A stretch of DNA of 64,000 nt from Treponema sp. C6A8. GTDB lineage: Bacteria; Spirochaetota; Spirochaetia; Treponematales; Treponemataceae. The position numbers were made by a program, and so were the translations under genes. Positions within the stretch are counted from its first letter, which is position 1, and each line of letters begins with the position of its first letter. Location: NCBI RefSeq assembly GCF_000619925.1, contig NZ_JHVB01000001.1:620001-684000 (forward strand), in the 5' to 3' direction. Below, in pieces: positions 40,095 to 49,628 of this stretch. The notes beneath the pieces were generated by a model. It was not told the DNA's origin. It was given only the letters and a program-made list of their open reading frames with translations, and ran no database searches.

Positions 40095-42284
40095 TTACAC
40101 CAAGTTATCAATTTTTTTTATAAAAATTTCATCCAAAACCGTAAATAATTTAGTAATGTTAATCGGCTTTACGATATAGGCATTCATGCCTTCCTTTTTT
40201 GCCATCTGAATATCTTCTTCAAATGCATTAGCCGTAACCGCAACGATAGGAATCTGAGAAAGCGATATATCAGGAAGATCACGGATAAATCTTGTAGCTT
40301 CATAGCCGTTCAAAATAGGCATCTGGATATCCATGAGGACTGCTGAATAATAACCAGGGACGCTGGCCTTCACTTTTTCTACTGCTTCCTGACCGTTTCT
40401 TGCTTCTTCAACCTTAAAGCCTGCCCTCTGTAAAAGTTCTGTCGAGATTTCGCGGTTAAAGTCATTATCATCAACAAGAAGAAGAATTTTTCCCTCGTAA
40501 TTTCGTTTTGAATTATTGATTTTTGAATCGATTCTGTAACTGTCGTGATTGAGAGAAATGTATTTTTCCTTTTCATACTGTTCAAGGCTGATGTGATTAA
40601 ACTTAAGCTTTACAATAGTTTCAGTTCCGACATTTTCGGCGCTCTTGATTTCTATTGTTCCGTTCATGTGCTCAATCAGTTTTTTACAGATTGCAAGACC
40701 AAGTCCCGTACCACTGACTTTATCTTCAATAAGCTTCTGACGGCTGAAAGGTTCAAAGACATGCTTTAAGAAATCACTGCTCATTCCAATTCCGTTATCC
40801 TTCATGCTGAATTCGTATTCGGAACTTGATTTTCCCGGAGCAGAAAGCAGGAGCTTTTCTTTTACAGTAAGAGAAATATCGCCGTGCCGCTGAGTATATT
40901 TTACGGAGTTACCAAGGATATTAATAAGAATCTGCTGAAGATGCAGCTTATCACACATTACATAAGAATTAGTAAGCAATTCGGAATTTATATGGAAATT
41001 CTGTTTTTTAGGCTGAGTCTGAACTGTAAGGATATTTTCTATTTCGCTTAAAATTTCACGAAGGTCGCATTCAGTTTCCTTAATCGTAATTTTTCCGCTT
41101 TCAATACGGCTTATATCAAGGACTTCATTTATCAGGGAAAGCAGATGATTGCTGGCAGCAAGGCTCTTTGAAAGATACTGCTTCATCCTGATTTCATCAG
41201 AACTGTTAAGAACCGCAAGATTTATGTATCCGACGATTGCATTCATAGGAGTTCGGATATCATGGCTCATGGAAGACAGGAAGATTGTCTTATATTTTGC
41301 TTCCGATTCAGCCTTATTCACCCGCTCTTCCATAATTGAAATATTAATTCTTTCCTGAGTGTTTTTAATCATAAAGATCAAATAAATTGAATAAAGTACG
41401 CTCATTATCACAATAAATTTTACGGCAGTACTTTTAAATAATTCCAGATCTTTGAAAATTACGTTGTTTTTTCCAAAAACACATATAGAAAAATTTTCCA
41501 CTGACAAAGGAACTACATATATATAAAGCTTTTCACCCAGACTATGCACTTCTGATGAATAGACACTAAGCTTTTCACAGGCTGAAACAATTTCATCTAC
41601 CTTGTTTTTAGGATAAATAAGCCGGGTTAAAAAGGCATAGAGATTTCCCGTCAGGCGGGAATAGGTATTTACATACATTTCCCGGGTATTTGGATTAAAA
41701 ATTATGTAATCTGCGTTGCCGTCATAAATTGATTCAACGCCTTCATTTGCAAGAAAGTCCAGATCGAGTTCACAGAAGAGGATACATACAGTTTTTCCGC
41801 TTATGGTAACAGGAAGATAATGATCGATAGATACCATTGATTCTGTAAAACTTGGCTTTATAGGAGAGAAACTTTCTCCTTTTTGCGCCTGACGGAAGAA
41901 ATATTGATCGTCAGTAATCTGCATGGTTTTTCCGCCCCTGCAGATAATAGTACCGTCAGGAAGAATCATTTTTACATCATAGGTATTATATGAAAAAGTA
42001 AAATTCTTCATGAAATTAATGAATTCTTCCTTTTCATCTATTTTATTGGCAATGATTAAATCTGCGTAATCGTGAAGGAATAAGGACTGATACTGAATGT
42101 CTGAAGAAAAAAGATTTCCGACTTTTTCGGCGGTTGTTTCAAGATTTATAAGGCAGTTTTTCTCTGTAAGACGGTACATTCGGAAATATACAAAGGCAAC
42201 AAGTATTATTGAGATAATAATAATTGCGATCGTTGAAAGAAGAGAACCAAGCTGTTTAATTTTTTTAGAAAAACTTAAATTCAC
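40095..42284 (-). CDS. Hybrid sensor histidine kinase with C-terminal receiver
   Basis: 729 aa. One membrane helix at about 15-35, an extracytoplasmic Cache-like sensor (about 36-285), a second helix at about 287-308, then HisKA with FLSSMSHDIRTPMNAIVGY (His at about 343), HATPase with ILINILGNSVKYTQ (N box), KDNGIGMS and GTGLGLAICKKL, and a receiver (about 595-720) with LLVDDNDFN, MDIQMPILNGYEA and VKPIN. All catalytic boxes are intact. The ligand is unknown. First gene of the phosphorelay operon. Confidence 0.93.
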   Translation of the reverse strand: MNLSFSKKIKQLGSLLSTIAIIIISIILVAFVYFRMYRLTEKNCLINLETTAEKVGNLFSSDIQYQSLFLHDYADLIIANKIDEKEEFINFMKNFTFSYNTYDVKMILPDGTIICRGGKTMQITDDQYFFRQAQKGESFSPIKPSFTESMVSIDHYLPVTISGKTVCILFCELDLDFLANEGVESIYDGNADYIIFNPNTREMYVNTYSRLTGNLYAFLTRLIYPKNKVDEIVSACEKLSVYSSEVHSLGEKLYIYVVPLSVENFSICVFGKNNVIFKDLELFKSTAVKFIVIMSVLYSIYLIFMIKNTQERINISIMEERVNKAESEAKYKTIFLSSMSHDIRTPMNAIVGYINLAVLNSSDEIRMKQYLSKSLAASNHLLSLINEVLDISRIESGKITIKETECDLREILSEIENILTVQTQPKKQNFHINSELLTNSYVMCDKLHLQQILINILGNSVKYTQRHGDISLTVKEKLLLSAPGKSSSEYEFSMKDNGIGMSSDFLKHVFEPFSRQKLIEDKVSGTGLGLAICKKLIEHMNGTIEIKSAENVGTETIVKLKFNHISLEQYEKEKYISLNHDSYRIDSKINNSKRNYEGKILLLVDDNDFNREISTELLQRAGFKVEEARNGQEAVEKVKASVPGYYSAVLMDIQMPILNGYEATRFIRDLPDISLSQIPIVAVTANAFEEDIQMAKKEGMNAYIVKPINITKLFTVLDEIFIKKIDNLV

Positions 42285-42395
42285 AATATATAGTATATTT
42301 TAACATGAATGGTAGCAAAATCAATAAAAATCACTTATAATAATATTGAATAAGGCTCGCTCTGACCGGCGGGTTTACATACACAGGAGAATTAA

Positions 42396-44180
42396 ATGGA
42401 TCAGGCAGAAATCTTAAAGAGAGCAAAAGCTTACATTGCAGAAGAAAAAGATGAAAGATTCAGCAAGGAAGTAGAAGAACTTATTTCGAAAGAAGATTAC
42501 AAAGAGCTTGAAGACAGATTCTATCAGACTCTTGAATTTGGAACAGGCGGACTCCGCGGAATTATGGGCGGTGGTACAAACCGCATGAATACACTTGAAA
42601 TCAACAAGGCTACACAGGGTCTTGCAAACTACGTTCTTAAGGCATTCCCTAAAGAAGCAAAAGAAGGAACTTTGAGTGCAGTTGTTGCTTACGACAGCCG
42701 CTTGAACTCAGATGTTTTTGCAGAAGCAACAGCTTTGATTTTTGCTGCAAACGGAATTAAGGCTTACCTTTTCTCAAGCCTTCGTCCTACTCCAGAGCTT
42801 TCATTTGCAATCCGCCAGCTGGGAGCAAAAACTGGTGTTGTAGTAACAGCATCACACAACCCACGCATGTACAACGGTTACAAGGCTTACTGGGACAACG
42901 GTGCTCAGGTAATTGAGCCTCATGATGTTGGTATCATTGAAGAAGTAAACAAAGTAACAGAAGTTAAGACAATGACACGCGTTCAGGCAATTGCCGAAGA
43001 AAAACTCGTAATCATTGATAAAGAAATTGATGAAAAATTCTGGGCTATGTGTAAGGCACAGCTTTTCCGCCCTGAATTGATTAAGGAAAAGGCAAAGGAC
43101 ATCCGCATTGTTTACACACCACTCCATGGAACAGGTGCAATGCACGTAGAAAAAGTTCTTGGTGATCTTGGACTTAAAGTAATCACTGTTCCAGAGCAGC
43201 GCGAACCGGATGGAAACTTCCCTACTGTAGAAAAGCCAAACCCAGAGGAAAAACCAGCTCTTACTCTTGCAGTTGAACTTGCAAAGAAAGAAAAGGCAGA
43301 CGGTGTAATGGCAACTGACCCTGATTCAGACCGCTTTGGTACAGCATTCCCAGACAAGGACGGAAACTTCGTTCTTTTGAGCGGAAACCAGATGGGTGCC
43401 CTTTTGATGGATTATGTAATCAGAAGCCGCGAAGAATTCGGAAAGATGCCTAAAAATCCAGCCCTCATCCGCTCTATCGTAACATCTAACTTCGGCGATG
43501 CTATCTGCAAAAAGCACAATATCGCTTTGGTTGAATGTCTTACAGGATTTAAGTGGATTGCCGCTGCAGAAGAGGCATTTGAAAAAGCAGGAACTCATAA
43601 CTATGTATTCGGTCTTGAAGAGAGCTACGGTTACAAGATTGAAAAAGAAGTAATGGATAAAGACGGTGTTTCTGCTGCTGCTATGTGTGCAGAAATGATT
43701 CTTTACTGGCGTTCACAGGGTAAATCACTTCTTGAACACCTTGATGATATGTACAGAGAGTACGGCTACTATGAAGACCGCGCAATTTCTAAGAACTTCC
43801 CGGGAAGCTCTGGTGTTGCAGTAATGAAGGGAATCATGGCTAAACTCCGCACAGAAGGTCTTAAGACTTTGGGTGGCGAAAAGGTTGTTAAAATCCGTGA
43901 TGTTCAGGAAAGTGTTGTATTCGATCCAGCAAATCCTTCTAACAAAACAAAGATTGACCTTCCAAAGAGCAATGTACTTCAGTTCTATCTGGAAAGCGGT
44001 ACAATCGTAAGTGCACGTCCTTCTGGAACAGAGCCTAAGATTAAGTTCTACATCAACTCTGTAATCCCGGCAGGAGACGGAAGCGATGCATGGCTCAAAG
44101 ATGCTAAAGCTAAGGCCGGCACATTCTGTAACGCAATTGAATCAGACATCAACTCTATTCTTGATGCTGCTTCAAAATAA
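42396..44180 (+). CDS. Phosphoglucomutase/phosphopentomutase (PGM2-like)
   Basis: 594 aa, alpha-D-phosphohexomutase family. Motifs: FGTGGLRGIMGGGTNRMN (N-terminal), VVTASHNPRMYNGYKAYWDN (catalytic Ser), ATDPDSDRFGTAFPDKDGNF (metal loop), GLEESYGYK (sugar loop) and SARPSGTEPKIKFYI (phosphate loop). The length and GYKAYW segment resemble PGM2/PgcA enzymes, which act on glucose and pentose phosphates. CAGGAGA lies 6 nt before the ATG. The DnaQ-like gene follows after 14 bp. Confidence 0.93.
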   Translation: MDQAEILKRAKAYIAEEKDERFSKEVEELISKEDYKELEDRFYQTLEFGTGGLRGIMGGGTNRMNTLEINKATQGLANYVLKAFPKEAKEGTLSAVVAYDSRLNSDVFAEATALIFAANGIKAYLFSSLRPTPELSFAIRQLGAKTGVVVTASHNPRMYNGYKAYWDNGAQVIEPHDVGIIEEVNKVTEVKTMTRVQAIAEEKLVIIDKEIDEKFWAMCKAQLFRPELIKEKAKDIRIVYTPLHGTGAMHVEKVLGDLGLKVITVPEQREPDGNFPTVEKPNPEEKPALTLAVELAKKEKADGVMATDPDSDRFGTAFPDKDGNFVLLSGNQMGALLMDYVIRSREEFGKMPKNPALIRSIVTSNFGDAICKKHNIALVECLTGFKWIAAAEEAFEKAGTHNYVFGLEESYGYKIEKEVMDKDGVSAAAMCAEMILYWRSQGKSLLEHLDDMYREYGYYEDRAISKNFPGSSGVAVMKGIMAKLRTEGLKTLGGEKVVKIRDVQESVVFDPANPSNKTKIDLPKSNVLQFYLESGTIVSARPSGTEPKIKFYINSVIPAGDGSDAWLKDAKAKAGTFCNAIESDINSILDAASK

Positions 44181-44194
44181 GGCAAAAACTTTCG

Positions 44195-44776
44195 ATGCAG
44201 CACTACAACAGGATTTTGCAGGATAACAGACGGCTGCTCAAGCTATTAAAAAGCGGAGCAGTCATCACAGCCTTTGATACCGAAACTACTGGCATAAAGG
44301 CGGAGGACTGCACGATAATCGAGATTGGTGCTGTAAAATTCAATAAGGATGGAGAGCTTGACCGCTTCTCCACCCTTATAAATCCAAATCTTCCTATTCC
44401 ACCCATAATCACCCAAATTACAAAAATCACTGACTCAATGGTTTATGATAAGCCCTGCATTAAAGAGGTATTGCCGCGTTTTATTGATTTTATTGGCGAT
44501 TCAATTTTGATGGGCCACAATGTTCAGTTTGATTTGAATTTCTTAAACAGTGAGTGTGAAAAAAACGGACTGCCTTATGTGAGAAATCACGCACTTGATA
44601 CACTGCGTATTTCCCGCTGGGCATATCCAAAGGCAGAGCGCCACAAGCTTGATTATCTGGCTGATGCTTTAAAAATAAATAAAGGTCACAGTCACCGTGC
44701 CTTTGACGATGCTGTAACCTGTAAAGAATTATTTCTGCGAATTCTGAAAGATACTGTGCAGTGTCAAAAACTATAA
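44195..44776 (+). CDS. DnaQ-like 3'-5' exonuclease (PolIII epsilon family)
   Basis: 193 aa. The DEDDh signature is complete: AFDTETTGIKAEDCTIIEIG (Asp and Glu), LMGHNVQFDLNFLN (Asp) and HSHRAFDDAVTCKEL (His and Asp). It could be the proofreading subunit or a stand-alone exonuclease such as one used in repair; there is no clamp-binding or polymerase-binding motif I can name. It follows the mutase gene by 14 bp. Confidence 0.85.
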   Translation: MQHYNRILQDNRRLLKLLKSGAVITAFDTETTGIKAEDCTIIEIGAVKFNKDGELDRFSTLINPNLPIPPIITQITKITDSMVYDKPCIKEVLPRFIDFIGDSILMGHNVQFDLNFLNSECEKNGLPYVRNHALDTLRISRWAYPKAERHKLDYLADALKINKGHSHRAFDDAVTCKELFLRILKDTVQCQKL

Positions 44777-44805
44777 TACCATAAAAAGTGCCTCTAACAC
44801 TGCAC

Positions 44806-44829
44806 ATCAGCTTTGCAAGCAAAGCTGAT
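44806..44829. terminator. Hairpin between convergent genes
   Basis: ATCAGCTTTGC (44806-44816) and GCAAAGCTGAT (44819-44829) are perfect inverted repeats with a 2-nt centre. There is no T run, so it is a weak or factor-assisted terminator for the DnaQ-like and LysM genes. Confidence 0.5.
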
Positions 44830-44842
44830 AGTATAATGCAAA

Positions 44843-45775
44843 CTAATTGCGGGGTGCAGTGCGTGGGTCTATAGGCTGGCCGTTCTGGAATACCATGAAG
44901 GTAATGCCTGGCTTTCCGCTGATAGGATCAACGCCTGCAGTTCCTAAATCAGCGCCGCTTACAGCATAATCACCCTTCTTAACGTTTACGCTGCCAAGTC
45001 CTGTATAGGCATAAATCAGGCCGGTCTTTGACTGAACAAAGAGAACCTGACCAAAACCACGGTAAACACCAACATACATTACAGTACCTTCATGAATACA
45101 CAAAACCTTTTCATTCTGCAAGGCTGATAGTTGAACGCCTGAAACTTTTCCTTTTACCGAAGTAATTCTTGGATTTTTTACAGGCCATTTTGTATTTGCA
45201 TCTGAAGACACAGTTGAACCGTAAGTTCTTGTATCTGGAGCTTTATCGTCGAGTCTGATTGTTGTAGTTGTCGTTGAAGCTGAATCCTGATTATATGAAG
45301 TATTTGAACTTGAAGATGTTGCAGGAGTTTTTCCCTGTGAATACTGACTGCCGCTTGAAATCTTTAATTTCTGTCCAACTTTGATGACTGCATTATTATC
45401 AAGATTATTTAAGGCTAAAAGCTCAGGAACCTTCATGCCGTTTTTGCGAGCAATTCCATAAAGGGTATCGCCCTTTTGAACAACATAAGATGAAGTAGCT
45501 GCATTAGATGTTACTTTTGGCGCAGATTTCTGATTTGATGATGAAAGAGCTGCTGCAGTTCCAATATCAGCCTCAGGAATTATAATTTTCTGTCCGGCTT
45601 TAAGAACATCATTTTCAGAAAGGTTATTTGCAGTTCTAAGTTCTGCAACTGTGATCTGATTTTTACGGCTGATAGAATATAAAGTATCGCCTTTTTCAAC
45701 AATATAAGTTGTGTCGGCAAAAGAAAGCGCAAAGTTTGTGATTGCAATCAAAGTCAATAGTACAAATTTCTTCAT
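44843..45775 (-). CDS. LysM protein with degenerate M23 (LytM) domain
   Basis: 310 aa with a signal peptide (about 1-20, ending SFA). Two LysM repeats bind peptidoglycan (about 23-67 TYIVEKGDTLYSISRKNQIT, and about 96-140 SYVVQKGDTLYGIARKNGMK). A Ser/Thr-rich linker (about 145-190) leads to a LytM-like domain (about 195-305: LCIHEGTVMYVGVYRGFGQV, TGLIYAYTGLGSVNVKKGDY). The zinc ligands (HxxxD, HxH) are missing, so it resembles NlpD/EnvC-type amidase activators rather than an endopeptidase. Convergent with the DnaQ-like gene. Confidence 0.87.
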   Translation of the reverse strand: MKKFVLLTLIAITNFALSFADTTYIVEKGDTLYSISRKNQITVAELRTANNLSENDVLKAGQKIIIPEADIGTAAALSSSNQKSAPKVTSNAATSSYVVQKGDTLYGIARKNGMKVPELLALNNLDNNAVIKVGQKLKISSGSQYSQGKTPATSSSSNTSYNQDSASTTTTTIRLDDKAPDTRTYGSTVSSDANTKWPVKNPRITSVKGKVSGVQLSALQNEKVLCIHEGTVMYVGVYRGFGQVLFVQSKTGLIYAYTGLGSVNVKKGDYAVSGADLGTAGVDPISGKPGITFMVFQNGQPIDPRTAPRN

Positions 45776-45841
45776 ACTATATTTATCGGCATTAAAAAAA
45801 GGGAACTGAAAGGATTTTTAAGGCTTTTTACAGAGAAGAGA

Positions 45842-47062
45842 TTATGCTGTAATCTCGTGAAAAAGCTTATAAACGTTTATTCCGCTGATTTTTTCACCTT
45901 CCGCATAGTGGCGCAGCATTCCGTCACGTCCGTTTGTAAGGTGAATTGATGTAATTCCGTGCTTTATGGAAATATCAGCTTCCATAAGGGCTGCAAGATG
46001 ATCGCAAATTCGAACAAGACGTCCGTCAACAGGATTAAGCTCATCTTCATTATAGAAATTATTCAAATCATCCCAGGAAACTTTCTTTACATTTTTATCA
46101 TTATCAAGAATTCTGTCTGAAAATTCATCGCTGGTGTAATAAATTATTTCATCACGGAAAAAATCTTCCATAAGAGGAACAAGTTCCTTTGCAACAATTT
46201 CATCTTCAATCTTTTTTACGATGTCAGGAAGACCGTCGGTAGCCTGCTTTACAGGTGAAATAATATCTCGGGTTACAGATTCCGGCAAATCATGGAAAAG
46301 GGCGCTGAAAAAATTATTGATGATTCTCTGCTTACACATGTTAGGATTTGACTGGCGCCCCAAAAGCATTGTCATTGTTGCAACATAAAAGCAGTGCCCC
46401 AAAACAGAAGTTGCAGGAACACGAGGAGTCTGATTCCATCTTGTCTGAAAACGAAGCTGTTCAATTTTCATAAGAAAATCAAAAGGCTTCTGGTGAGTCA
46501 TAATTTTCTGAAGGCCTTCCAGATCAAGAAAAGGCTGAATATCAGCCTGAAGTTCAGTATAGATTTTTTCAAGGCGCTGCTTTTCGTTTACAACGGCAAG
46601 CATATCAAGCTCACGCATTGTTGCGTATTTGTGGGCGGCATTGTAAACGCGAAGAGATGGCCTTAGTTCATCTGACAGCTTAAAATAGCCTGCCTTCTGG
46701 CCTACATAAATTGTGAATTTGGAAAATAAATCGTCATCGTTGATAAGAGTACGATACTGATTTAAAACCCACTCATTCAGCCGCATGTATTCGTCAAGAA
46801 ATTCACGCTTGAGCATCTGCTGAACTGGAGCTTTAATATCACAAAGGGCAATTTTTCTGAGTAAATCAAAAAAGGAAGCGTAAATTATCCATTCCCAATC
46901 TATATACTGCCCTTTATTTTCCTCGTATTTTCCAATGATATATGCCAGCACCATTTTTTCGGCGGCCTTATCCATTTCTACCATATCAAACGGCCGGATA
47001 AGATCATTCCAGCGCTGTATAGAAAAGCCCTCAAAAATACGAAGAAAAAGTTTTGTTTCCAT
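45842..47062 (-). CDS. HD-domain hydrolase, YfbR-like
   Basis: 406 aa. The HD domain (about 205-390) shows GHCFYVATMTMLL (His), FSALFHDLPESVTRDIISPV (His-Asp and the DLPE loop typical of YfbR-type deoxynucleotidases) and VRICDHLAALMEADI (Asp). The N-terminal 200 residues are helical and unassigned. A nucleotide phosphohydrolase role is likely, but the extra N-terminal half makes the exact substrate uncertain. Its start overlaps the stop of the next gene upstream by 1 bp, linking it to the recN-nadK cluster. Confidence 0.82.
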   Translation of the reverse strand: METKLFLRIFEGFSIQRWNDLIRPFDMVEMDKAAEKMVLAYIIGKYEENKGQYIDWEWIIYASFFDLLRKIALCDIKAPVQQMLKREFLDEYMRLNEWVLNQYRTLINDDDLFSKFTIYVGQKAGYFKLSDELRPSLRVYNAAHKYATMRELDMLAVVNEKQRLEKIYTELQADIQPFLDLEGLQKIMTHQKPFDFLMKIEQLRFQTRWNQTPRVPATSVLGHCFYVATMTMLLGRQSNPNMCKQRIINNFFSALFHDLPESVTRDIISPVKQATDGLPDIVKKIEDEIVAKELVPLMEDFFRDEIIYYTSDEFSDRILDNDKNVKKVSWDDLNNFYNEDELNPVDGRLVRICDHLAALMEADISIKHGITSIHLTNGRDGMLRHYAEGEKISGINVYKLFHEITA

Positions 47063-47865
47063 TAGTTACTGATACCCTTTTTAGCGTCGGCATCCATTCT
47101 GTCTTTCCAGACTACAGCCTTTTTCTTTGCTTCTTCAGCAGGCTCTGAACTACCGATTGCTATATAAAGTTTACGAAGCGCAAGAAGATATCTGATTGCA
47201 TTGCGCATATCATCTACACGACGTGTTGAAAGCTCATATTTATCGCGGTAAGCATCAGCAGAATCAGAAAGCATTTTTGTAATCATTCTGATATAGAAAA
47301 CTGTGGTTTCATAATCAAGTGAAGAAGGATCAAAATAATCTTTTGTTGCAGATTTCATGTCGATAAGGTTTTTTGCAACTGTTGCAAAGCGTCCTTCAAT
47401 TTCTACGAAAGTCCATCTCCATTTAGAATTATCGCCGAATGCATCGCGCAATAGATTAATTGCAAGTCCAAGTTTACGGATAATTGTATAACGGCGTGCC
47501 AGGCTCAGATTCATGATTTTTTCATGTTTTGGAACCAGATCTGAGTATGGAATATCAATAGTCGGGGTAACAATTTCTTCAAGATAAATGATGGCCTTAT
47601 AAATCATCTTGCGGGCGTCGTTCAAGGCATCATTATTTTTAACTTCCATAACCTTTACGGAAAGAGCATTCTCAGCCATGTAAAGGGAAGCAATGTAAAT
47701 CATGTCTTCACACAAAAGGACTTTTTTATTTTCAAAATCCATATCGCCTTCGTGCATACCGTTCAGCATGGTCTTTTCTTTTTCCAGCATCTGATTGATT
47801 TTTTCTTTGTAAGGCGCAATTGTCTCTGTAAAATGAAGCCTGCGTTCATCTGAAATTTTTGCCAT
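47062..47865 (-). CDS. Conserved helical protein of unknown function
   Basis: About 267 aa, soluble, strongly helical and charged (MAKISDERRLHFTETIAPYK, DARKMIYKAIIYLEEIV, ELSTRRVDDMRNAIRYLLAL). No signal peptide, membrane segment or known motif is seen. It starts at ATG 47865, overlapping the recN stop by one base (TAATG), and ends overlapping the HD-hydrolase start, so it is translationally coupled to both. That context suggests a cytoplasmic housekeeping role. I do not recognise the family. Confidence 0.78.
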   Translation of the reverse strand: MAKISDERRLHFTETIAPYKEKINQMLEKEKTMLNGMHEGDMDFENKKVLLCEDMIYIASLYMAENALSVKVMEVKNNDALNDARKMIYKAIIYLEEIVTPTIDIPYSDLVPKHEKIMNLSLARRYTIIRKLGLAINLLRDAFGDNSKWRWTFVEIEGRFATVAKNLIDMKSATKDYFDPSSLDYETTVFYIRMITKMLSDSADAYRDKYELSTRRVDDMRNAIRYLLALRKLYIAIGSSEPAEEAKKKAVVWKDRMDADAKKGISN

Positions 47866-49628
47866 TAAAATCCCCCGCAAAATTTATTAAGCATAGAGCG
47901 AGCGTGTTCCAGAGACTGTTCTGTCTGAGCATCACCGGAAAGCATACGGGCAATTTCACTGACTCTTTCTTCGCCCTCAATAGGATGAACATTAGATGAT
48001 GTAATTTCACCAGAAACACTTTTCTCTATCTTAATCTGATTATCGGCATAAACTGCGATGCTCGCTAGATGTGTAATACAGAAAATTTGTCGGTTTTTAG
48101 AAAGATTTTTGATATGATTTCCTACTGCAACAGCGACTTCACCGCCGATTCCAGTATCAATTTCATCAAAAATAAGGGTTTCTACGTTATCTGCCTGACT
48201 TTCAGCAAAAATTGTCTTAAGGGCAAGCATTACACGGGAAAGTTCACCACCAGAAGCAATTTTAGCAAGCGGCTGCAAAGGATTTCCAGGGTTAGCGCTG
48301 ATCATAAACTCAATGTCATCTTTACCGTAAGGGCCGCATTTCTGTTCAAGAGCAGAACCTTCTTTTGCTTTTATACTGACACCAAAACGTGTACCGCTCA
48401 TTCCAAGATTTGCAAGAATCGCATCTGTTTCCTGCTCAAGAGTTTTTGCAGCCTGAGCGCGTGCGGCTGAAAGTTTTTCCGCGCGTACAAGAACTTCTTT
48501 TTCCAGCGCTTTGATTTCTGCTTCAAGCTGAGATTTTTTATCGTTGCCGCTTTCGTTTTCTTCTACAAAGCGATTTGCTTCTTCAAAGAAAGTAAGTACT
48601 TCTGAAAGAGGCGCATTTACAGACGAGGCATATTTTTTCTTAAGGTTATAAATTGCAGAAAGTCTGTCCTGCACTTCCTGAAGACGAGCCGGGTCAAAAA
48701 CAAGCTTAGACTGATAAGAAGAAAACTCATCAGAAAGGTCAGAAAGCTCATAGAATGCAGATTCTACACGGGCACTAAGTTTTTCCAGAGATTTATCCAT
48801 CTCTGCCACGTAAGCGCTGCTTCTCATAAGCTTTTTAAGGACCCCGGTAACGCCTTCGTCACCGCCAGAAAGCAGCTGATTAATGCCTTCTACCTCTGAA
48901 TAGATTTTTTCAAAGCCAGAAAGACGTGATTCTTCCTCTTCCAGGGCAAGGTCTTCATCTTTTTTAAGCTTCAGAGCCCCTATTTCTTCAATGGCAAATT
49001 TCATCATATCAAGTTTTCTAAGGCGTTCACTTTCGCTCATAGAATACTCTGAAAGAGATTTTCGCTTTGAAACAAGGGCTGCATAAAGTTTTGTAAATTC
49101 TTCTACATCAGCAGTAATACCGGCACGGGCATCAAGGAATTTTCTGTGCTCAGAAACCTTCATCAAAGACTGATGCTCATGCTGACCGTGAATATCAATT
49201 AAAAAGGCGGAAAGCTGGGCTAAATCTGTCCTTGTAACAGGAGTATCGTTTATCCAGCCGCCAGACTTTCCGTTAGCACGGATAAAACGGCGTAAAAGTA
49301 CACGGTTATTTTCTACTTCAATTCCATGCTTAAAAAGCCATTCATAGGCTGTGCGAGGCTCATATTCATCATCAGACTGAATAAGAGCCTGAACTTCTGA
49401 ACTTACAGGCTTTCCGTTCAAAACAAAGGTTGCGCTTACATTAGCTTCATTTTTACCGGCGCGAATCTGACCAGCATCAGCCTTACCGCCAAGCAAAAAT
49501 GAAATGGCACCTATTAAAATAGATTTTCCGGCACCTGTTTCACCGGATAATACGGTAAAGCCTTTCTTAAATTCAATATAATCAGAATCGATGAGGGCAA
49601 AATCTTTTATTGTCAAATCTTCAAGCAT
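47865..49628 (-). CDS. recN: DNA repair protein RecN
   Basis: SMC-like ATPase for double-strand-break repair, 587 aa. Walker A is LSGETGAGKSILIGAI (about 27-42), the coiled-coil arms span about 150-380, the signature is LAKIASGGELSRVMLALK (about 455), and Walker B is TLIFDEIDTGIGGEVAVAVG (about 485). The RecN-specific HGQHEHQSL is present (about 137). It starts inside the end of nadK (8-bp overlap) and its stop overlaps the next gene, forming a nadK-recN-unknown-HD unit. Confidence 0.95.
   Translation of the reverse strand: MLEDLTIKDFALIDSDYIEFKKGFTVLSGETGAGKSILIGAISFLLGGKADAGQIRAGKNEANVSATFVLNGKPVSSEVQALIQSDDEYEPRTAYEWLFKHGIEVENNRVLLRRFIRANGKSGGWINDTPVTRTDLAQLSAFLIDIHGQHEHQSLMKVSEHRKFLDARAGITADVEEFTKLYAALVSKRKSLSEYSMSESERLRKLDMMKFAIEEIGALKLKKDEDLALEEEESRLSGFEKIYSEVEGINQLLSGGDEGVTGVLKKLMRSSAYVAEMDKSLEKLSARVESAFYELSDLSDEFSSYQSKLVFDPARLQEVQDRLSAIYNLKKKYASSVNAPLSEVLTFFEEANRFVEENESGNDKKSQLEAEIKALEKEVLVRAEKLSAARAQAAKTLEQETDAILANLGMSGTRFGVSIKAKEGSALEQKCGPYGKDDIEFMISANPGNPLQPLAKIASGGELSRVMLALKTIFAESQADNVETLIFDEIDTGIGGEVAVAVGNHIKNLSKNRQIFCITHLASIAVYADNQIKIEKSVSGEITSSNVHPIEGEERVSEIARMLSGDAQTEQSLEHARSMLNKFCGGF

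Noticed and set aside
45783..45790. GCCGATAA (minus strand), a perfect sigma-28 -10 motif before the LysM gene
   Set aside because: No TAAA-type -35 at 15 nt, and the start would fall on the ATG; treated as chance.
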